64,000 nucleotides of DNA from Glaciozyma antarctica PI12 (Eukaryota > Basidiomycota > Microbotryomycetes > Kriegeriales > Camptobasidiaceae): NCBI GenBank assembly GCA_002917775.1, contig KZ627154.1, forward strand, positions 318,308 to 382,307, written 5' to 3'. The notes below the pieces were generated by a model. The model ran no database searches, was not told the origin of the DNA, and was given only the letters and a program-made list of their open reading frames with translations. The number at the start of each line of letters is the position of its first letter. Position 1 is the first letter of the stretch. Of the stretch, positions 22,541-34,218 are shown piece after piece. The translations under genes and the position numbers were made by a program.

Positions 22541-22944
22541 CGTTTGCGCGTGGGAGGGTGTGTTGCTGGATCGGAGGGGGAGGAAACGGCGTTGTTGATG
22601 CAGTTCGGGTCGGGAGGTCGGCTGCTGCGGCAGCTGAGTTGGTGGAGCTGAGTGCTCCCACTCTGGTTCAGGCTCTGCCGAAGCTTTCGCGATACGTAGA
22701 ACTTAGAAGAAAGGAGGGAGAGCACTCAGCAGTTAGTCGTTGAACTCTCGAACTCGTCGGCGCGTCTCTCCTTCTCCCTTCCACCTTTCCCTCTCCGACG
22801 GCGAATACGACCAAGCCGACACTCTCAGAGCATCAACCCATTCGCATTCGGCGCATCGACGATCCACTCATCCTGCTGCGCCTGAAGGAAGATCGACGAC
22901 GCGCCTGCCCTGGCCCTGGACAGTCTTGCTCTTTCAACAGTCCG
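22541..22944. promoter_or_regulatory. divergent upstream region of the ATRIP-like and first O-fucosyltransferase-like genes
   Basis: About 400 bp between divergent genes. Open frames are present without ATG and may include an unrecognised 5' exon of the glycosyltransferase. I see no named promoter element. Confidence 0.3.
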
Positions 22945-25003
22945 TTGCGCCTTTCTCCTTCATACCTCTGCCAGCATGGTATTCCCCTGCCTCTCCTTGC
23001 CTCTCCTACACGCCTTCTCGCCGACACCTCCCACCCCGCGACGCCTCTCCTCTCGAACCCGGACGCCTACACAGAAAAAGAGCTAGACGACGCTCTCGCC
23101 GACCTCCCTCCCTCGACCTCCTGGTCAGGCGCGACCTCTTGGCGCCCGAGCAGGAGTTGCCTATCACGTCGCACGATTGCGTTGGCGCTTTTGTGCGCGA
23201 CGGGGTTGTTGGCGATTGGTGCTGGAGTGGGTGGGACGCGGGAGAATGGGGAGGACGGCTTGGGAAGCGGGAGGGAGGGAAAGGGATGGACGGAGAAGGT
23301 AAAGGGGCTGGGGACGCAGGTGTGGGAGATGGCAAATGGGCCTGGGAGGGTGCAGTGGGTGGGGTTCGACAAGATGCAGGTGCGTGTTCTTGTTGAACGA
23401 TGTCGCTACGGACAGGCAGCTGATGGAGTGCGATTGCGCAGGTCATCAAATTTGAAGAACCGCAGGAGAAAATGAATTTGCAGCTCAAGAAGGGTGTGAG
23501 GTACGCGACCTCTGCGGCGTACCGAGGTCACGTTGCAGCTCCTCTCGCAGCAGGTCCCAAGAGACTAGCTGACTCTCGATGCAGCGAACCAGTTCATCAG
23601 CATATTCAAGCTGCTCTACATTGCCAAGCTAACGAACCGTGTCGCTCTCATGTACGTCGCCCTTCCCTGTTTGCGCTTCGCAGTCGCTGACCTCCATCCT
23701 CTCCGCAGCCCAACTCTTCTCCCAGTCCACTTTTACGCCGCTGCAGCCGACCTATCCGACTTTTACGACCTCGACCGCTTCTACGACCAATCCCTCATTC
23801 CCGCCGTCCAATGGTCCTCTCTCAAAGCTCGGGACGAGACAGGACGCCTCCCGCACAACGAAGCTATCTCGTGCTGGTCCGTTCAAGAAGCTACGACGGG
23901 CTTTGCGAACCTTGCCGTCTCCTCTCTCGACGTTCACGGGATCATGGTCGACCACTGGGCTCTCCCACAGCTTGCGCGCGGAGCAGGAGGGTTCGATATC
24001 GCGTTCGACGCGCTGCGGATGTTCGACTGGGACAAGAATGCGCAGGCGCAGTGGGTGGAGAAAGCTCGGAGGGAGGCGTTGCCGCAGAAGGCGAGAGTAG
24101 AAGGCGAGAGTCGCGGGTGCTCGACGCGTTGAGGAAGAACGTCAAGCAGGGCTTCGCGCCATGGACCGCACCGCTGCCGGACGATCAGCTTCTTTGCCTC
24201 GACAACACACTCTTTATCGGCCCGGTTATGTTCCAAGAGTTCGTGCCAAAGTACGTCGGCTTGCTTCCTCTCGCGTTCGCTACTCGTACTGATCGATTCT
24301 CGCAGCGGACCGCCTGTCGAGCCTCTCGTCGGTGGCGAAGGACTCTCGTGGATCAACGCCGGTCAATTCCTCCACTTCAACCCCTCTGTCGAGCTTGTCG
24401 TCGACCGCTACCTCATGCAACTCTTCGACGTCTCAACCCCCTCCTCCGTCCCTCCCTTCATCACCGTCCACCTCCGGCGGGGCGATTTCAAAGATTTCGG
24501 CGGTTTTACCGAATTGAACAAGTACATTTCGGCGCTCGAGCGCGTGCGAGCGACTCTGCAAGCGCGGTTGGAGGAACCGTACAACTGGCGAGGACCGGGG
24601 AGGCAGCACTTCCGCTCGTTTGGGATCCCGGCGAGCAGGTATGCGGTAGTGGTGACGACGGATGAGGAGAGTGGGCCGTTCTTGGATGAGGTCAAGGAGC
24701 TGGGATGGAGGGTGGTGGATCATAAGGCGTTGAGGACGGAGGAGACGTATGGGGGATGGTGGCCTACGAGTGAGTACACTGCGCGCTGTGGAGTGAGTGG
24801 CGCTGATGTTTGTGAGCAGTGCTGGATGGTGCGATTTTGGCGCGCGGGCAGAGCTTCGTCGGTACGCCCCGATCCACGTACTCGCATCTCGCGGGACTTC
24901 GAGTGAAGTAGTGAGCTCTCTTTTCGGCAGCGAGGTGAACATGTCGCTGACCAGTGTTTCTGCTCGCAGCTGGAGAGGAGGGCTGGTGGAGTCGGCTGTT
25001 TGA
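22945..25003 (+). CDS. O-fucosyltransferase-like protein, copy A (disrupted frame)
   Basis: A type II membrane layout: short cytosolic head, one membrane span (RRTIALALLCATGLLAIGAG), then a lumenal catalytic part. Conserved blocks are GVRYATSAAYRGH, ANQFISIFKLLYIAKLTNRV, SCWSVQEATTGFAN, LARGAGGFDIAFDALRMF and FITVHLRRGDFKDF. The HLRRGDF block is the GDP-fucose-binding signature of POFUT-type enzymes. It ends KYWRGGLVESAV, TGA 25001-25003. The start is not resolved because no in-frame ATG lies near the head. Two defects stand out. The donor after AAYRGH reads CACGTTGCAG where copy B has CATGGTGCGT, and the frame must slip by one missing base near 24115 (after VEGESRG). It is next to copy B in the same direction. 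Confidence 0.78.
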
Positions 25004-25108
25004 TACAGCTGCTCGTTCTATTTATCGGCATCGTTTCTCATCGCATTATTCATATGTGCAAGTAAATACCCCTTTGTTGATCGCAGACTCGCCTCATTCC
25101 TTTATAAC

Positions 25109-27244
25109 GAGTCTCTAAGACTAACTGGCGTTGGACTGCGTTCGACGAGCTGTTATTCCCGCTGCTTACAAGCAGAAAAGAAGAGGAAGAAGACGCCCCG
25201 CCGCAGGAGAGGTGGGGGAGCCAGAACGACGCGACTGCTAGATTCCTTCCCTCTCTCTCTTCCTCCCTCCTACTCGGCTCCAACCCTCCTCTCCACCTTC
25301 CCTTCCTCCCCAGCTCCCCTCCCCTCCCTCCCGCCAGCTCTCTAAAAGCGCACCAATCTCTCCCTCTCCCCTCCGCCGTTCTGGCTTCCCGCAGCCTCCT
25401 GGACTCAGAGTCCCCTCCCGTCCCTCGCTGGGCTCAAGCTCTCTCCTCCTCCGTTCGCCCCAGCCGAGGCGGGTACTCGCGGCGCGCGCTCGCGCTAGCG
25501 TTGTTGGGCGCTGCTGGGATTGTAATCTTTCTAAGCGGGAGGAGTGGGGAGGAGAAGGGGTATCTGGGGAGGGTGAGGGAATTGGTGGGAGGGTGGGCGG
25601 AGAGGAGCGAGAGAGAGGAGGAGGTGCGGTGGGTGGGGATGGACAGGATGCAGGTGAGTGGTAGGGGCTGGGCAGACGGGAGTGGAACTGACTGGGCTGT
25701 GGGTGCAGGTTCTCAACTATGAGGAGCCGCGGGAGACGTTAAAGGAGCAGCTGAAGCCTGGCGTGCTTTACGTTACCAGCGCGACGTTTGGAGGGCATGG
25801 TGCGTTGCTCGACGCTAGGGCGTGGACTCCGGAGCTGATGCGCCTTTGTTCCCTCGCAGCGAACCAGTTCATCAGTATCTTTAAGCTGCTGTACGTCGCG
25901 CAGCTAACGAACCGCGTCGCGATCCTGTGCGTTCTCCTCTCTCCACTCACTCCGCTAGCCCGTCCCCCGAGCTAATCCCCCTCTCACCTTTCAGCCCTAC
26001 TCTCTTCCCTCATCACTTCCACGCAACTCCGGAAGACCTCTCCGCCTTCTTCGACCTCGATCGTTTCTACGCCGACTCCCACATCCCTTTCGTCGAGTGG
26101 TCTTCGATTAAGGCCTTCGACACCCCCTCTCGCCACCCCGTCGCCGAACGCCTCTCCTGCTGGTCCGTACAAGAAGCTACAACCGGATTCGGGAACACCG
26201 AGTACGCCTCCCTCGCGCTACACAACGTCCTTCTCGACCTCTGGGCTCTTCCCCCTCTCGCACGCGGCGCTGGCGGATTCGACATCGCGTTCGACGCGCT
26301 ACGGATCTTCCTCTTCGACCGCCAGTTGCGAAACGAGTGGGTCGCAAAGGTCCGGCTTGAGAGTCTTCCTCAAAAGCGGCTGGGCGAGGGGGAGACGATC
26401 AAGGGCGACATTCGGCTGAACAGCAAAAGTGGTTTCAAGCCACACATCACCACCCCGCCAGAGGACCAAGTCCTCTGCTTCGACAACACCCTCTTCCTCG
26501 GCCCTATCGTCTTCCCTCCAGGCTTCACCGAGCCTGGTCCGCCTCTGGAGCCGCTCGTAGGCGGCGAGGGCCTCAGTTGGATCGCGGCGGGACAGTACCT
26601 CCGCTTCAACGACGTCGTCGAGGACCTCGCGGACGTCTATCTCATGCGCATGTTCGGCGTCGATTCGCCAGCAAAGATCCAGCCGTTCATCACGGTTCAT
26701 CTTCGTCGCGGCGACTTCAAGGATTTTGCAGGATTCGCAGCGCTGGAGAAATACTCTTCGGCGGTCGAGCGCGTTCGACAGCGTCTGCAGGTCCGGCTTG
26801 ACGATCAGGATGGATGGAGAGGACCGGGGAAGGAGCACTTTACCGATCATGGGATCTCGGCGAGCGAGTATGCGGTGGTGACGACGACGGACGAGGCGAG
26901 TGGGAGTCCGTTCTTGGAGTACGTTATTTTGTTGCGTTGGAGGTTTGTTGATCACGAGGCGTTCGGAACGGCGAAGGAGTATGGGGACTGGTGGCCTGCG
27001 AGTGAGTCCGTTCGCTTTCGTGCGAACAGGCAGAGCTGATGCGTTCCAGCGAGCAGTGCTAGACGGAGCGATCTTGGCCCGGGGATTATCGTTCGTAGGC
27101 ACGCCGTACTCCACGTTCAGTCATCTTGGAGGACTGCGAGTCAAGTAGTGAGTGCGAGTTCGTGAGGAGTTGGAGAAGAGGCTCGCTGACCTTTTTTCCG
27201 CTTCGCTCAGCTGGAGTCTTGGTCTTGTAGATTCTGCCACCTAG
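25109..27244 (+). CDS. O-fucosyltransferase-like protein, copy B
   Basis: Tandem paralogue of copy A with the same intron positions and a clean frame from the membrane span onward. Order: an open Ser/Pro-rich head, a membrane span (RRALALALLGAAGIVIFLSG, around 25475-25535), VRWVGMDRMQ, VLYVTSATFGGH, ANQFISIFKLLYVAQLTNRV, SCWSVQEATTGFGN, LARGAGGFDIAFDALRIF, FITVHLRRGDFKDF, and KYWSLGLVDSAT ending at TAG 27242-27244. Conservation between copies is strong in the lumenal domain and almost lost in the head. Likely a Golgi or ER enzyme that transfers fucose, or another sugar, to protein; the acceptor is unknown. The open frame reaches back to about 25109 without an ATG, so a small upstream exon probably supplies the start. 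Confidence 0.82.
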
Positions 27245-27409
27245 ATTATTGAATACACAACACTGTTGAAGCTGTACTTGCGAAGCTACAGAACACCGTC
27301 GCCCGCAGACCAGCGCGCTCGATCACAAATTTCTAGATCCGCACTTCCCTTCTCCCCCTCCTCCCTCTCCCTAAGTCTCGACGCCCGTAGCCCGCACTCA
27401 GCAGCCGCC

Positions 27410-28780
27410 ATGCAGCGCGTCACCCGCTCTCAAGGCGCTCCGCCTGCCCTGACAGCTAAGCGCGCCGCCCTCTCGTCCCCACTCACGACCCCGCGTAAGC
27501 GCACCAAGCCCGCCCCTTCCCCAGCTGCGCCTCTTCCCTCCACGCCTGCCACCACCGACCCTTTCCTCGCACTCGAAGCCAAGGAATCGGCAGCGGAGGC
27601 GGAGAAGGAGGGGCTTCTCCTCCACCCCGCGCTTACGTTCTCCTACGAGGACGCCAGGTCGCATCTCGTAGCTGTCGATCCGCGTTGGGAGGCGGTGATG
27701 GGCCGGCTCAAGTGCAAGCCTTTCGAAGGAGAGCAGACTGAGGCGTTCAATCCCTTCCGGTCCGTCCCTCTCCTCCTGCTCCCCACCACCGCTGACCTCC
27801 CCGCCAGCTCTCTGACCACCTCGATCCTAGGCCAGCAAGTCTCGTGGCTCGCCGCACGCTCCATCACGCACAAATTCGTACGACTCTTCTACCCGCAACT
27901 GCCTGAGAAGCTCGCCCCTCCCTCCTCCTCCGAGCCGCCGGACAGCGATGGGACGCCCTTCCCCACTCCCGCTCAGATCCTTGCGCTTCCGACGCCGACG
28001 CCGACGTTGAGGAGTGCGGGATTGAGTGGGAGGAAGGTGGAGTATGTGCTGGAGCTGGCGAGCAGGTTTCACGATGGGAGATTGGACGCGAAGAAGCTGT
28101 GGGAGATGGAGGATGACGAGGTTCGCAAGACGCTGTTGGACGTGCGAGGTATCGGTGAGTCGACTTTCCTACAGGAGGAGGGACGCCACCAATGTTCTGC
28201 TTTTGAAAGGCATCTGGACGGTCCAGATGTTCCTCATCTTCTCGATGAAGCGACCTGACGTTCTCCCTGTCGGCGACCTCGGTGCGTGCTTCCCTTTCGC
28301 TCCATCCACCTCCGCTGAACAATTCGAAACAGGTATCCAGAAAGGCCTCTGCAAGTGGTATTCTTCCGACGCCATCGGGATCCATTCGCGCAAGCTCTCC
28401 CCTCTCCCAGCCCCCAGCGAGCCTCCCACGACTCCGAAGGCGAAACGCATCGCCCTTATCAACTCGTACCCCACTCCTTCTAGTCCAGCCTTCGTCACCG
28501 AAGCCGAGGAGGAGGAGTGTGTCACGCCTTCTTCGCAATTCGTCTTCCCCACGACTTCGAACAACCTTTCTCCCTCGTCAATGAAGTCTCGCCTGAATGG
28601 CAAGAAGCTCAAGTGCGTCCTTCTCCACACGCTACTTGGTTATTCGCTGACGTTACGCGCAGGGGCAACATCTACCTCACGCCAACGGAGATGGAGGAGC
28701 TCACGAGCGAGTGGGCGCCGTACCGCTCCGTCGCGTGCTGGTACCTGTGGTCGATCACGGACGGAACTGGGGACGCTTGA
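27410..28780 (+). CDS. MAG1: 3-methyladenine DNA glycosylase (HhH-GPD, Mag1/AlkA type)
   Basis: Starts MQRVTRSQGAPPALTAKRAA at 27410, a basic Pro/Ser-rich head that could act as a nuclear signal. The glycosylase fold follows: SILGQQVSWLAARSI, then the helix-hairpin-helix TLLDVRGIGIWTVQMFLIF, and the catalytic Asp in DVLPVGDLGIQKGL. It removes alkylated purines from DNA to start base-excision repair. Four introns have standard sites. The last exon reads RSVACWYLWSITDGTGDA, TGA 28778-28780, as in other fungal Mag1 proteins (SVACWYLW). An insertion of about 60 residues rich in Ser, Pro and Glu sits between the HhH and the last helix. No regulation can be read from the sequence. Confidence 0.9.
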
Positions 28781-29062
28781 CGAGGGCAAGTAAACTGAGG
28801 GACTTTAGTCGACGAGTGTATCGTATCCATCTTCTTGCAAACACGATTGTTGCGAACAGCCGGACTCCGAACGACACAAACGGGCTCCATTCTGCTCGAG
28901 TATCGAAAGATTTTCTGCGCCCACAACTCAAGTCGCTGCATTCAACCACTTCCTGCCGCTCTTCATTTTCGAAACCCTGGCAGCTCGAGAGACGCCCGAG
29001 AAGCAACCACACGCTGGGCCAAAGGGAACACGCATTTGCAAGCCAAGCTGGGAAATCATCGA
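28781..29062. other. convergent 3' intergenic region
   Basis: About 280 bp between the stop codons of the glycosylase and the alcohol dehydrogenase. I see nothing specific in it. Confidence 0.5.
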
Positions 29063-30641
29063 CTACTGCATCGTCAACACCGCCCTAAACCTCGCCTTCC
29101 CCTCTATCATCGACTGGAACGCCTCGTTGAAATCTTCTACCTTGTACTTCTCGACGCGGCACCTAACGTCCGAGATCTTGGCAAAATTGAGCGTGTCCTC
29201 GCTATCCTGCGCGCTACCCGAAGGCCAGCCAACAACCGAGAGACGGCGGTTGATCATGGGAGCTTAGGAGGGGTCAGCGAGCGCAGAGGGGGAGAGACGA
29301 GGACCGACCGATGGGGATCGTCAGGTTGTCCGCGAGGGCGAGGATCACGAGCTGTCCGCCCACAGCGAGGCCAGCAATGAGAGTCTCGATGATCTTGGGG
29401 CTTGGAGCTGTCGCTGCTTGTACCGCATCAGCAGTAATTCGTGCGAAGAAGGAGGGAGCGAACCGAGAATGACTTTCGCACCGCCCATCTTCTGCAACTC
29501 AGTCGCCTGGTCGACTTTCGCGCTGTTGAGGTAGTCGTGCGCCCCGAGCTCCTCAGCGAGAGATTCCTTCGCGTCACTCGAGGAGAGGGCGACGGTGCGG
29601 AAGCCCATCTGGCGGCAGAATTGGAGAGCGAGGTGACCGAGTCCGCTGCGAAAGGGGGTCAGCCCTCGTTTGACCGATGTAAAGTCCTCGATCTAGTAGA
29701 AGAGCTTCAAACCAGAGGGACGCACCCAATTCCTTGGACAGCGACGACGTCTCCAGCGTGAACGTTCATGTTGCGAACCGAATCTGCCCTCGAGAGGTTA
29801 GTGGCGATCACTGCAGAACAATAATCACGCACTGAATGTGGTAACCCCAGCGCACAACAGCGGAGCAGCTTCGAACGGATCCATGCCCTCGGGAACGGCA
29901 ACGAGAGCCTCGGTGCGAAGGACCGCGTACTCGGCGTACCCTCCGTCGCTGTTGATGCCTGCGAACAAGGTGCTCAGTATATCAGCTCGCTCGTGCAGCG
30001 GCTGACGTGAGAGCGCACCGTTGATTGTCTGGTTCGCGCAAGTCACAAAGTCACTGCGAAGGACGCTCAGCTCCTCGGGCGAAAGGGGATCGAGGAGGAC
30101 GCACCCTTTCCTGCAGCTCAAGCACACTCCACACTGTCCCCCGTGCCAGCCCGACCCAACGCGATCTCCGACTTTCCACCTCTTTTCTCCAGGCCCGACG
30201 GCGACGACGTCTCCAACGATCTCGTGTCCCGGAGTCCGAGGAAGGGTCGAAGGAATGATTTGATACTTGGCTACGCTGTCCCTGTGGAGGCATTCCGCGT
30301 ATCAGTGACGGCGCTCGGGATGCTGAAGGTATGACCGAGACTTGGTGTTCGCGGATGAGAGGGGGAGGACGTACGAGTGGCAGACTCCGCTGAGCGCGAG
30401 CGAGGAGGTAATCAGCAGTACATAATGAGCAGATAAGAGCTGCGCACCAGGCGATGACCTGGAGAGTGATTCTGGTCAGCTGCGATAAGATGGACAGGGC
30501 GATCGAGGACTCCGACTCACCTTGACGGCGACTTCTCCTTCCTTGGGGGTCCCTCCACTCGACGTCGTTGAGCTGGAAAGGATCCCCGACGGTAACTACT
30601 TGAGCGGCCTTGAAGTGAGTAGGGTGCGACGAGTTCGACAT
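29063..30641 (-). CDS. zinc-dependent alcohol dehydrogenase (MDR superfamily)
   Basis: From ATG 30641 (MSNSSHPTHFKAAQVVTVGD) to TAG 29065-29063 (FRAVLTMQ). The GroES-like half has TPGHEIVGDVVAVGPGEKRW and GWHGGQCGVCLSCRKG followed by DFVTCANQTING. These four cysteines form the structural zinc site. The Rossmann half has VQGIGGLGHLALQFCRQMGF, then LGAHDYLNS and INRRLSVVGWPSGSAQD. The sequence resembles the NAD(P)-dependent AdhP/CAD-like branch that reduces aldehydes. Eight or so short introns break the gene, some of them placed very close to each other near the N-terminus. It is divergent to the Kelch gene with 268 bp between starts. Confidence 0.9.
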
Positions 30642-30909
30642 CGTTGCGAGCAGGCGGTAAAAGGGAAAGAAGCGTCTCGGGCCCGAGGAGTTTCTCCAGC
30701 GGACTCCGGTGCTCAGTTTCTTTCGTTGTACTTCGACCAGCACGGCAACAGTGACTTACACAGAGCACTACATAGCAGCGTCAACTGGCTCTCGTTGTCC
30801 CACGCGCGCTTTGCTGCCAGAGCCAAGTGGTTATCGCTCGAGGACCTCCTCGTCCCCTTCCTCTTTCTCCCGCTCTCTTCCTCTTCCCCTCACCCACCAG
30901 CACTCAACG

Positions 30910-32221
30910 ATGTCAGCAGCAGCAACCAAACTCGTAGCCCGTTGGACTCCTCTCGCGCTCTCAAGCGCCGGCGTTTCCCTCTCCCCCCCGCTCGTCCGCT
31001 CCTCCCACTCCCTAGCCGTCGTCTCGAACCACGCCTACATCTTCGCCGGCGAGCTCAAGCCACGCACTCCCGTCCCCGCAGACCTCCACATTATCGGTCT
31101 CCTCGGTCCGTCCCTCCTCATCCCACCTCGAACGCAGCTAACCAACACGCGCAGATGGCTCCACCCGCGTCCTCCCTCCCAGCGGCACCTGGCCCGCTCC
31201 TCGCGTCGGATCCTCCCTCGTTGCTGTTGGTTCGGCGCTGTACCTCTGGGGAGGACGAGGAGGAAAGGATATGGGGACGTTTGGCGATGACGAGGACTTG
31301 TGGCGCTTCGACACGGTGAAGGAGGCGTGGGAGGTCGTCAAGACGACGGGGGACAAACCGGAGCAGAGGAGCTTCCACGTTATGCAGGTGCTAGGGGTAC
31401 GTCCGTTCTCCCGCCTTCCACCCTCCCCCGCACTCTCGATCTCCCACTCCTCGCTCCTTCTCCGACGCGCTCAAGCTAACCAAACCGCCACAGGAAACCC
31501 TCTACCTCCACGCCGGCTGCCCCCCGAAAGGCCGTCTCGCAACCCTCCACTCCCTCTCCCTCCGAACTCTCACCTGGTCCGCCCTCCCCACCGCCCCAGG
31601 CCCCGGGCGCGGCGGCACCGTTCTCGCCTCTCTTCGCTCCGGCCTCCTCGCTCGCTTCGGTGGATTCGCAGGATTCGAGCTAGGCGGTCCTCTGGATTTG
31701 TTTGAGCCGAAGACCGGGGAGTGGAGGAGCGTTGAGGAGGTTAAGGTGTGCGGAGGAGGGGAGGCGCCGGGGAAGAGGAGTGTGCATTCGTTGGTGGGAG
31801 TTGATGGGCTGGTGTGGGAGGGGAAGAAGGTCGTTGCGCTTATGGCGCATGGAGAGCGCGAGGGAGCACCTGCGGAGTTGGGACACGATGGAGCTGGATT
31901 CGTGCGTTGCTCTCTCTCTCGATTTTTCTGAGAACAGGACTGATGGATCGTGCAGTTCCATTCGGATGCGTGGGCGCTGTTGGAGAATGTGGACGGGTTC
32001 GAGTGGCTCAAGTTGGAGCCGTCGAAGGACTCGGTCGGAGTTCCGGAGGCGAGGGGATGGTTCCCGTCGGCGTTCTGGGAAGGGAACAAGGTCGTGATAC
32101 AGGTGAGTCTTCTCCGATGGAATTGGGAACGGGAGCTGATGGAGTGTCGTCGCAGGGCGGGTTGAACGAGAGGAACGAGCGGCTTGGAGATGGATGGGTC
32201 CTCGAGGTTGTTGAGGAATAG
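30910..32221 (+). CDS. Kelch-repeat beta-propeller protein
   Basis: Starts MSAAATKLVARWTPLALS at 30910. Kelch blades are seen as RSSHSLAVVSNHAYIFAGE, GSSLVAVGSALYLWGGRGG, RSFHVMQETLYLHAGC and LARFGGFAGFELGGPLD. Further repeats carry KRSVHSLVGVDGLVW and the end is NERLGDGWVLEVVEE, TAG 32219-32221. The whole protein is a single six- or seven-blade propeller of about 340 residues without BTB or other partner domains, like the fungal Kelch proteins related to plant nitrile-specifier and epithiospecifier proteins. No catalytic residues or targeting sequence can be assigned. Four introns with standard sites. Confidence 0.82.
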
Positions 32222-32759
32222 ATCAGGGCTGGGATCGTTTACCGCGTTCTTGATGTGTGGCTTGGTTGCGTTCACTCTGTCTGCTCGTCGCAGCGCGTCG
32301 GGCGCCTCCTTCGCAAGATAGTCATCTGCTTTCCGACTTTGAGCTTTCACCGCTCGGCACTCTCAGTGAGCGCTTTCTGCACTGTTCCGTCTTGCTATCT
32401 TTGCTCCATACGACCTGTTTAGGTGGCCGTAGCGGCGTGTTCGACTCGTTCGCAGGATCGACAACCTCACCCAGTCGAAACCTCGAGATCGACGTTTCTT
32501 TCACATGTTCCCGCGTGCTCGTCCGCTGGAATGGCAAGCAGCTTGTTGTGCAGAAAACTACAGCAGAGAGCGAAGTTGTGCACAGTGTTGAGACGAGGAA
32601 GGCATCCGCGACGTGTAACTCGCGCTCGCTAGCGACGAGGAACGGCTTCCACTGGTTGCAGTTCTCCAGCCTTTTCCACCTGGACGACAAGCCAGCGACT
32701 GCAACTACTTTACAGTTACCCTGTACTCAGTCATACACGAAGAGTCCAGCCGACGAGAA
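32222..32759. other. intergenic region, nothing recognised
   Basis: About 540 bp after the Kelch stop. No conserved frame, no RNA gene and no repeat seen. It probably holds the promoter of the next plus-strand gene. Confidence 0.45.
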
Positions 32760-34218
32760 ATGTCCGCCACAGCCCCTTCCCGGAGGAGACAACCCCAGAA
32801 CTTTGGCCGGCCCAGGATCTTCTCCCTCTCCCCTCCCAGGCCCGCCACTGCCACCCTCCCTCTCAAACACACTGGACCTTGAAGTCTCTCCACGACGTCC
32901 CCCGTTCAGGTCGCCCGAGCAACGAGGTAAGTGCCTCTCACCAAGGACCCCTTCCCTTGACCTTGAATCCACGCGCCGGCACCTCCTTCTCTCCCCAGAA
33001 GTCTCCTGCCTCCTTCCCAAGCTAACTACAGCTCACACCATAGGTGCAGCCCTATCCCTCGAGCGCTGCATCCAGCTGGGCGCCGTCGACGTCTTTAACT
33101 CTCCCAGCCGCCAACACCGCCCGCATACCTCTCTCCCCCTCCATCGGCGGCCGCTCTCCCAGCGGTATCAGCCACCTTATCACCCGCCCTACCTCTCCTC
33201 AAGCCCGCAAAGCCGTTTCGCGCCCCTCGTCCCCTCGCTCTTCGGGCTCAAACAACACTGGCCGAAGGATGAGCGCCACGTCCGAGCGCGAAGGCGTGTC
33301 CCCGGAAGGCTTTCGACGCGAACGAGGAGGAGGGGTGCAGGGAGAGGGGTGCAGAGAGGGAGGAGGTGTTATCGTCCCCAACGTCGTCCCTTTCCTCCTC
33401 CGCCACTCTCACCGCCCGCGCGCCCCGCCCCACGCGCTCCCATTCGTCCCTCTCGAGATCGACCTCCCGGCCGCCTACGCCTAGCATCGTGAGTTTGCCG
33501 ATGAGGAGCGTTAGCGCGAGCGTTTGCCCGGAACCGAGGGGGGCGACGCTGAGCAGGCCGAATGGGAGTGGAGCGGGATTGAGCGAGGCGCAGGCGGAGG
33601 GAGAGGTGGCGTTGGCGGGGGAGAGGAGGGCTGGGGAGGTACTGCTGGAGGTTAGGGATGGGAGGGCGGCGGAGGAGATTCGTGAGGAGGTTGAGGTGCG
33701 TTTTTCCGCACTTGGGATTGTTGTTGTTCGAGCTGACGACGAGACTGCAGGTCATTCATCCTCGCCCTTACGTGTACGATTGCACGCTCCCCGTCCCTAT
33801 TCCCGACCTCCCACCCTCGCTCCCGTCTCCTCGCTCCTCGCCGCACCGGTCCCCCCTCCTCCGCCCGACTCCTCTCCGCTCGACCTCCTCCTCCCGCACG
33901 CGCACCCTCTCCCCCTCCGACGGCACTCCCATGTCCTCCAGCCCCTCCAACTCCATCGCCTCGTGCCTCTCTCTCGCCTCTGAAGCCACTTCGACGTCCG
34001 AGCTCCCAGGCGACGCTGGGGAGAAGCGAAGGAGGAGGGGAAGTAAGTGTCCTTCGCGCGTTGGAGGACACGGAGAGGGCAAGGACGAGGGGATCGTCAA
34101 GGCGGAGCGACCGACGATGCACACCTACACGAGCTTCGAGGCTGCGTTCGACCTCCACCCTCCGCCTAGTCCTCCGCCGAGCCCGAAGCCTGAAGGCCGA
34201 GGGTGGTGGAGAGGATGA
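32760..34218 (+). CDS. uncharacterised Ser/Pro/Arg-rich low-complexity protein (model tentative)
   Basis: A possible start is ATG 32760 (MSATAPSRRRQPQNFGRPR). A canonical intron follows (GTAAGT donor near 32930, GCTAACTAC branch, CATAG acceptor at 33043). The long basic stretch SPSIGGRSPSGISHLITRP then begins, with many SP and RP steps. A second intron at about 33695-33750 joins REEVE to VIHPRPYVYDCTLPVP, and the end is PPPSPKPEGRGWWRG, TGA 34216-34218. Codon use and the real introns argue for a gene. The reading frame, however, changes twice without an intron (between 32860 and 32890, and near 33366). I know no homologue. The composition suggests a disordered cytoskeletal or signalling substrate, but that is a guess. 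Confidence 0.45.

Noticed and set aside
22740-22944. N-terminal exon of the first O-fucosyltransferase copy
   Set aside because: The frame is open and codon-like but has no ATG and no convincing splice junction to the membrane-span exon, so it was not added to the model.
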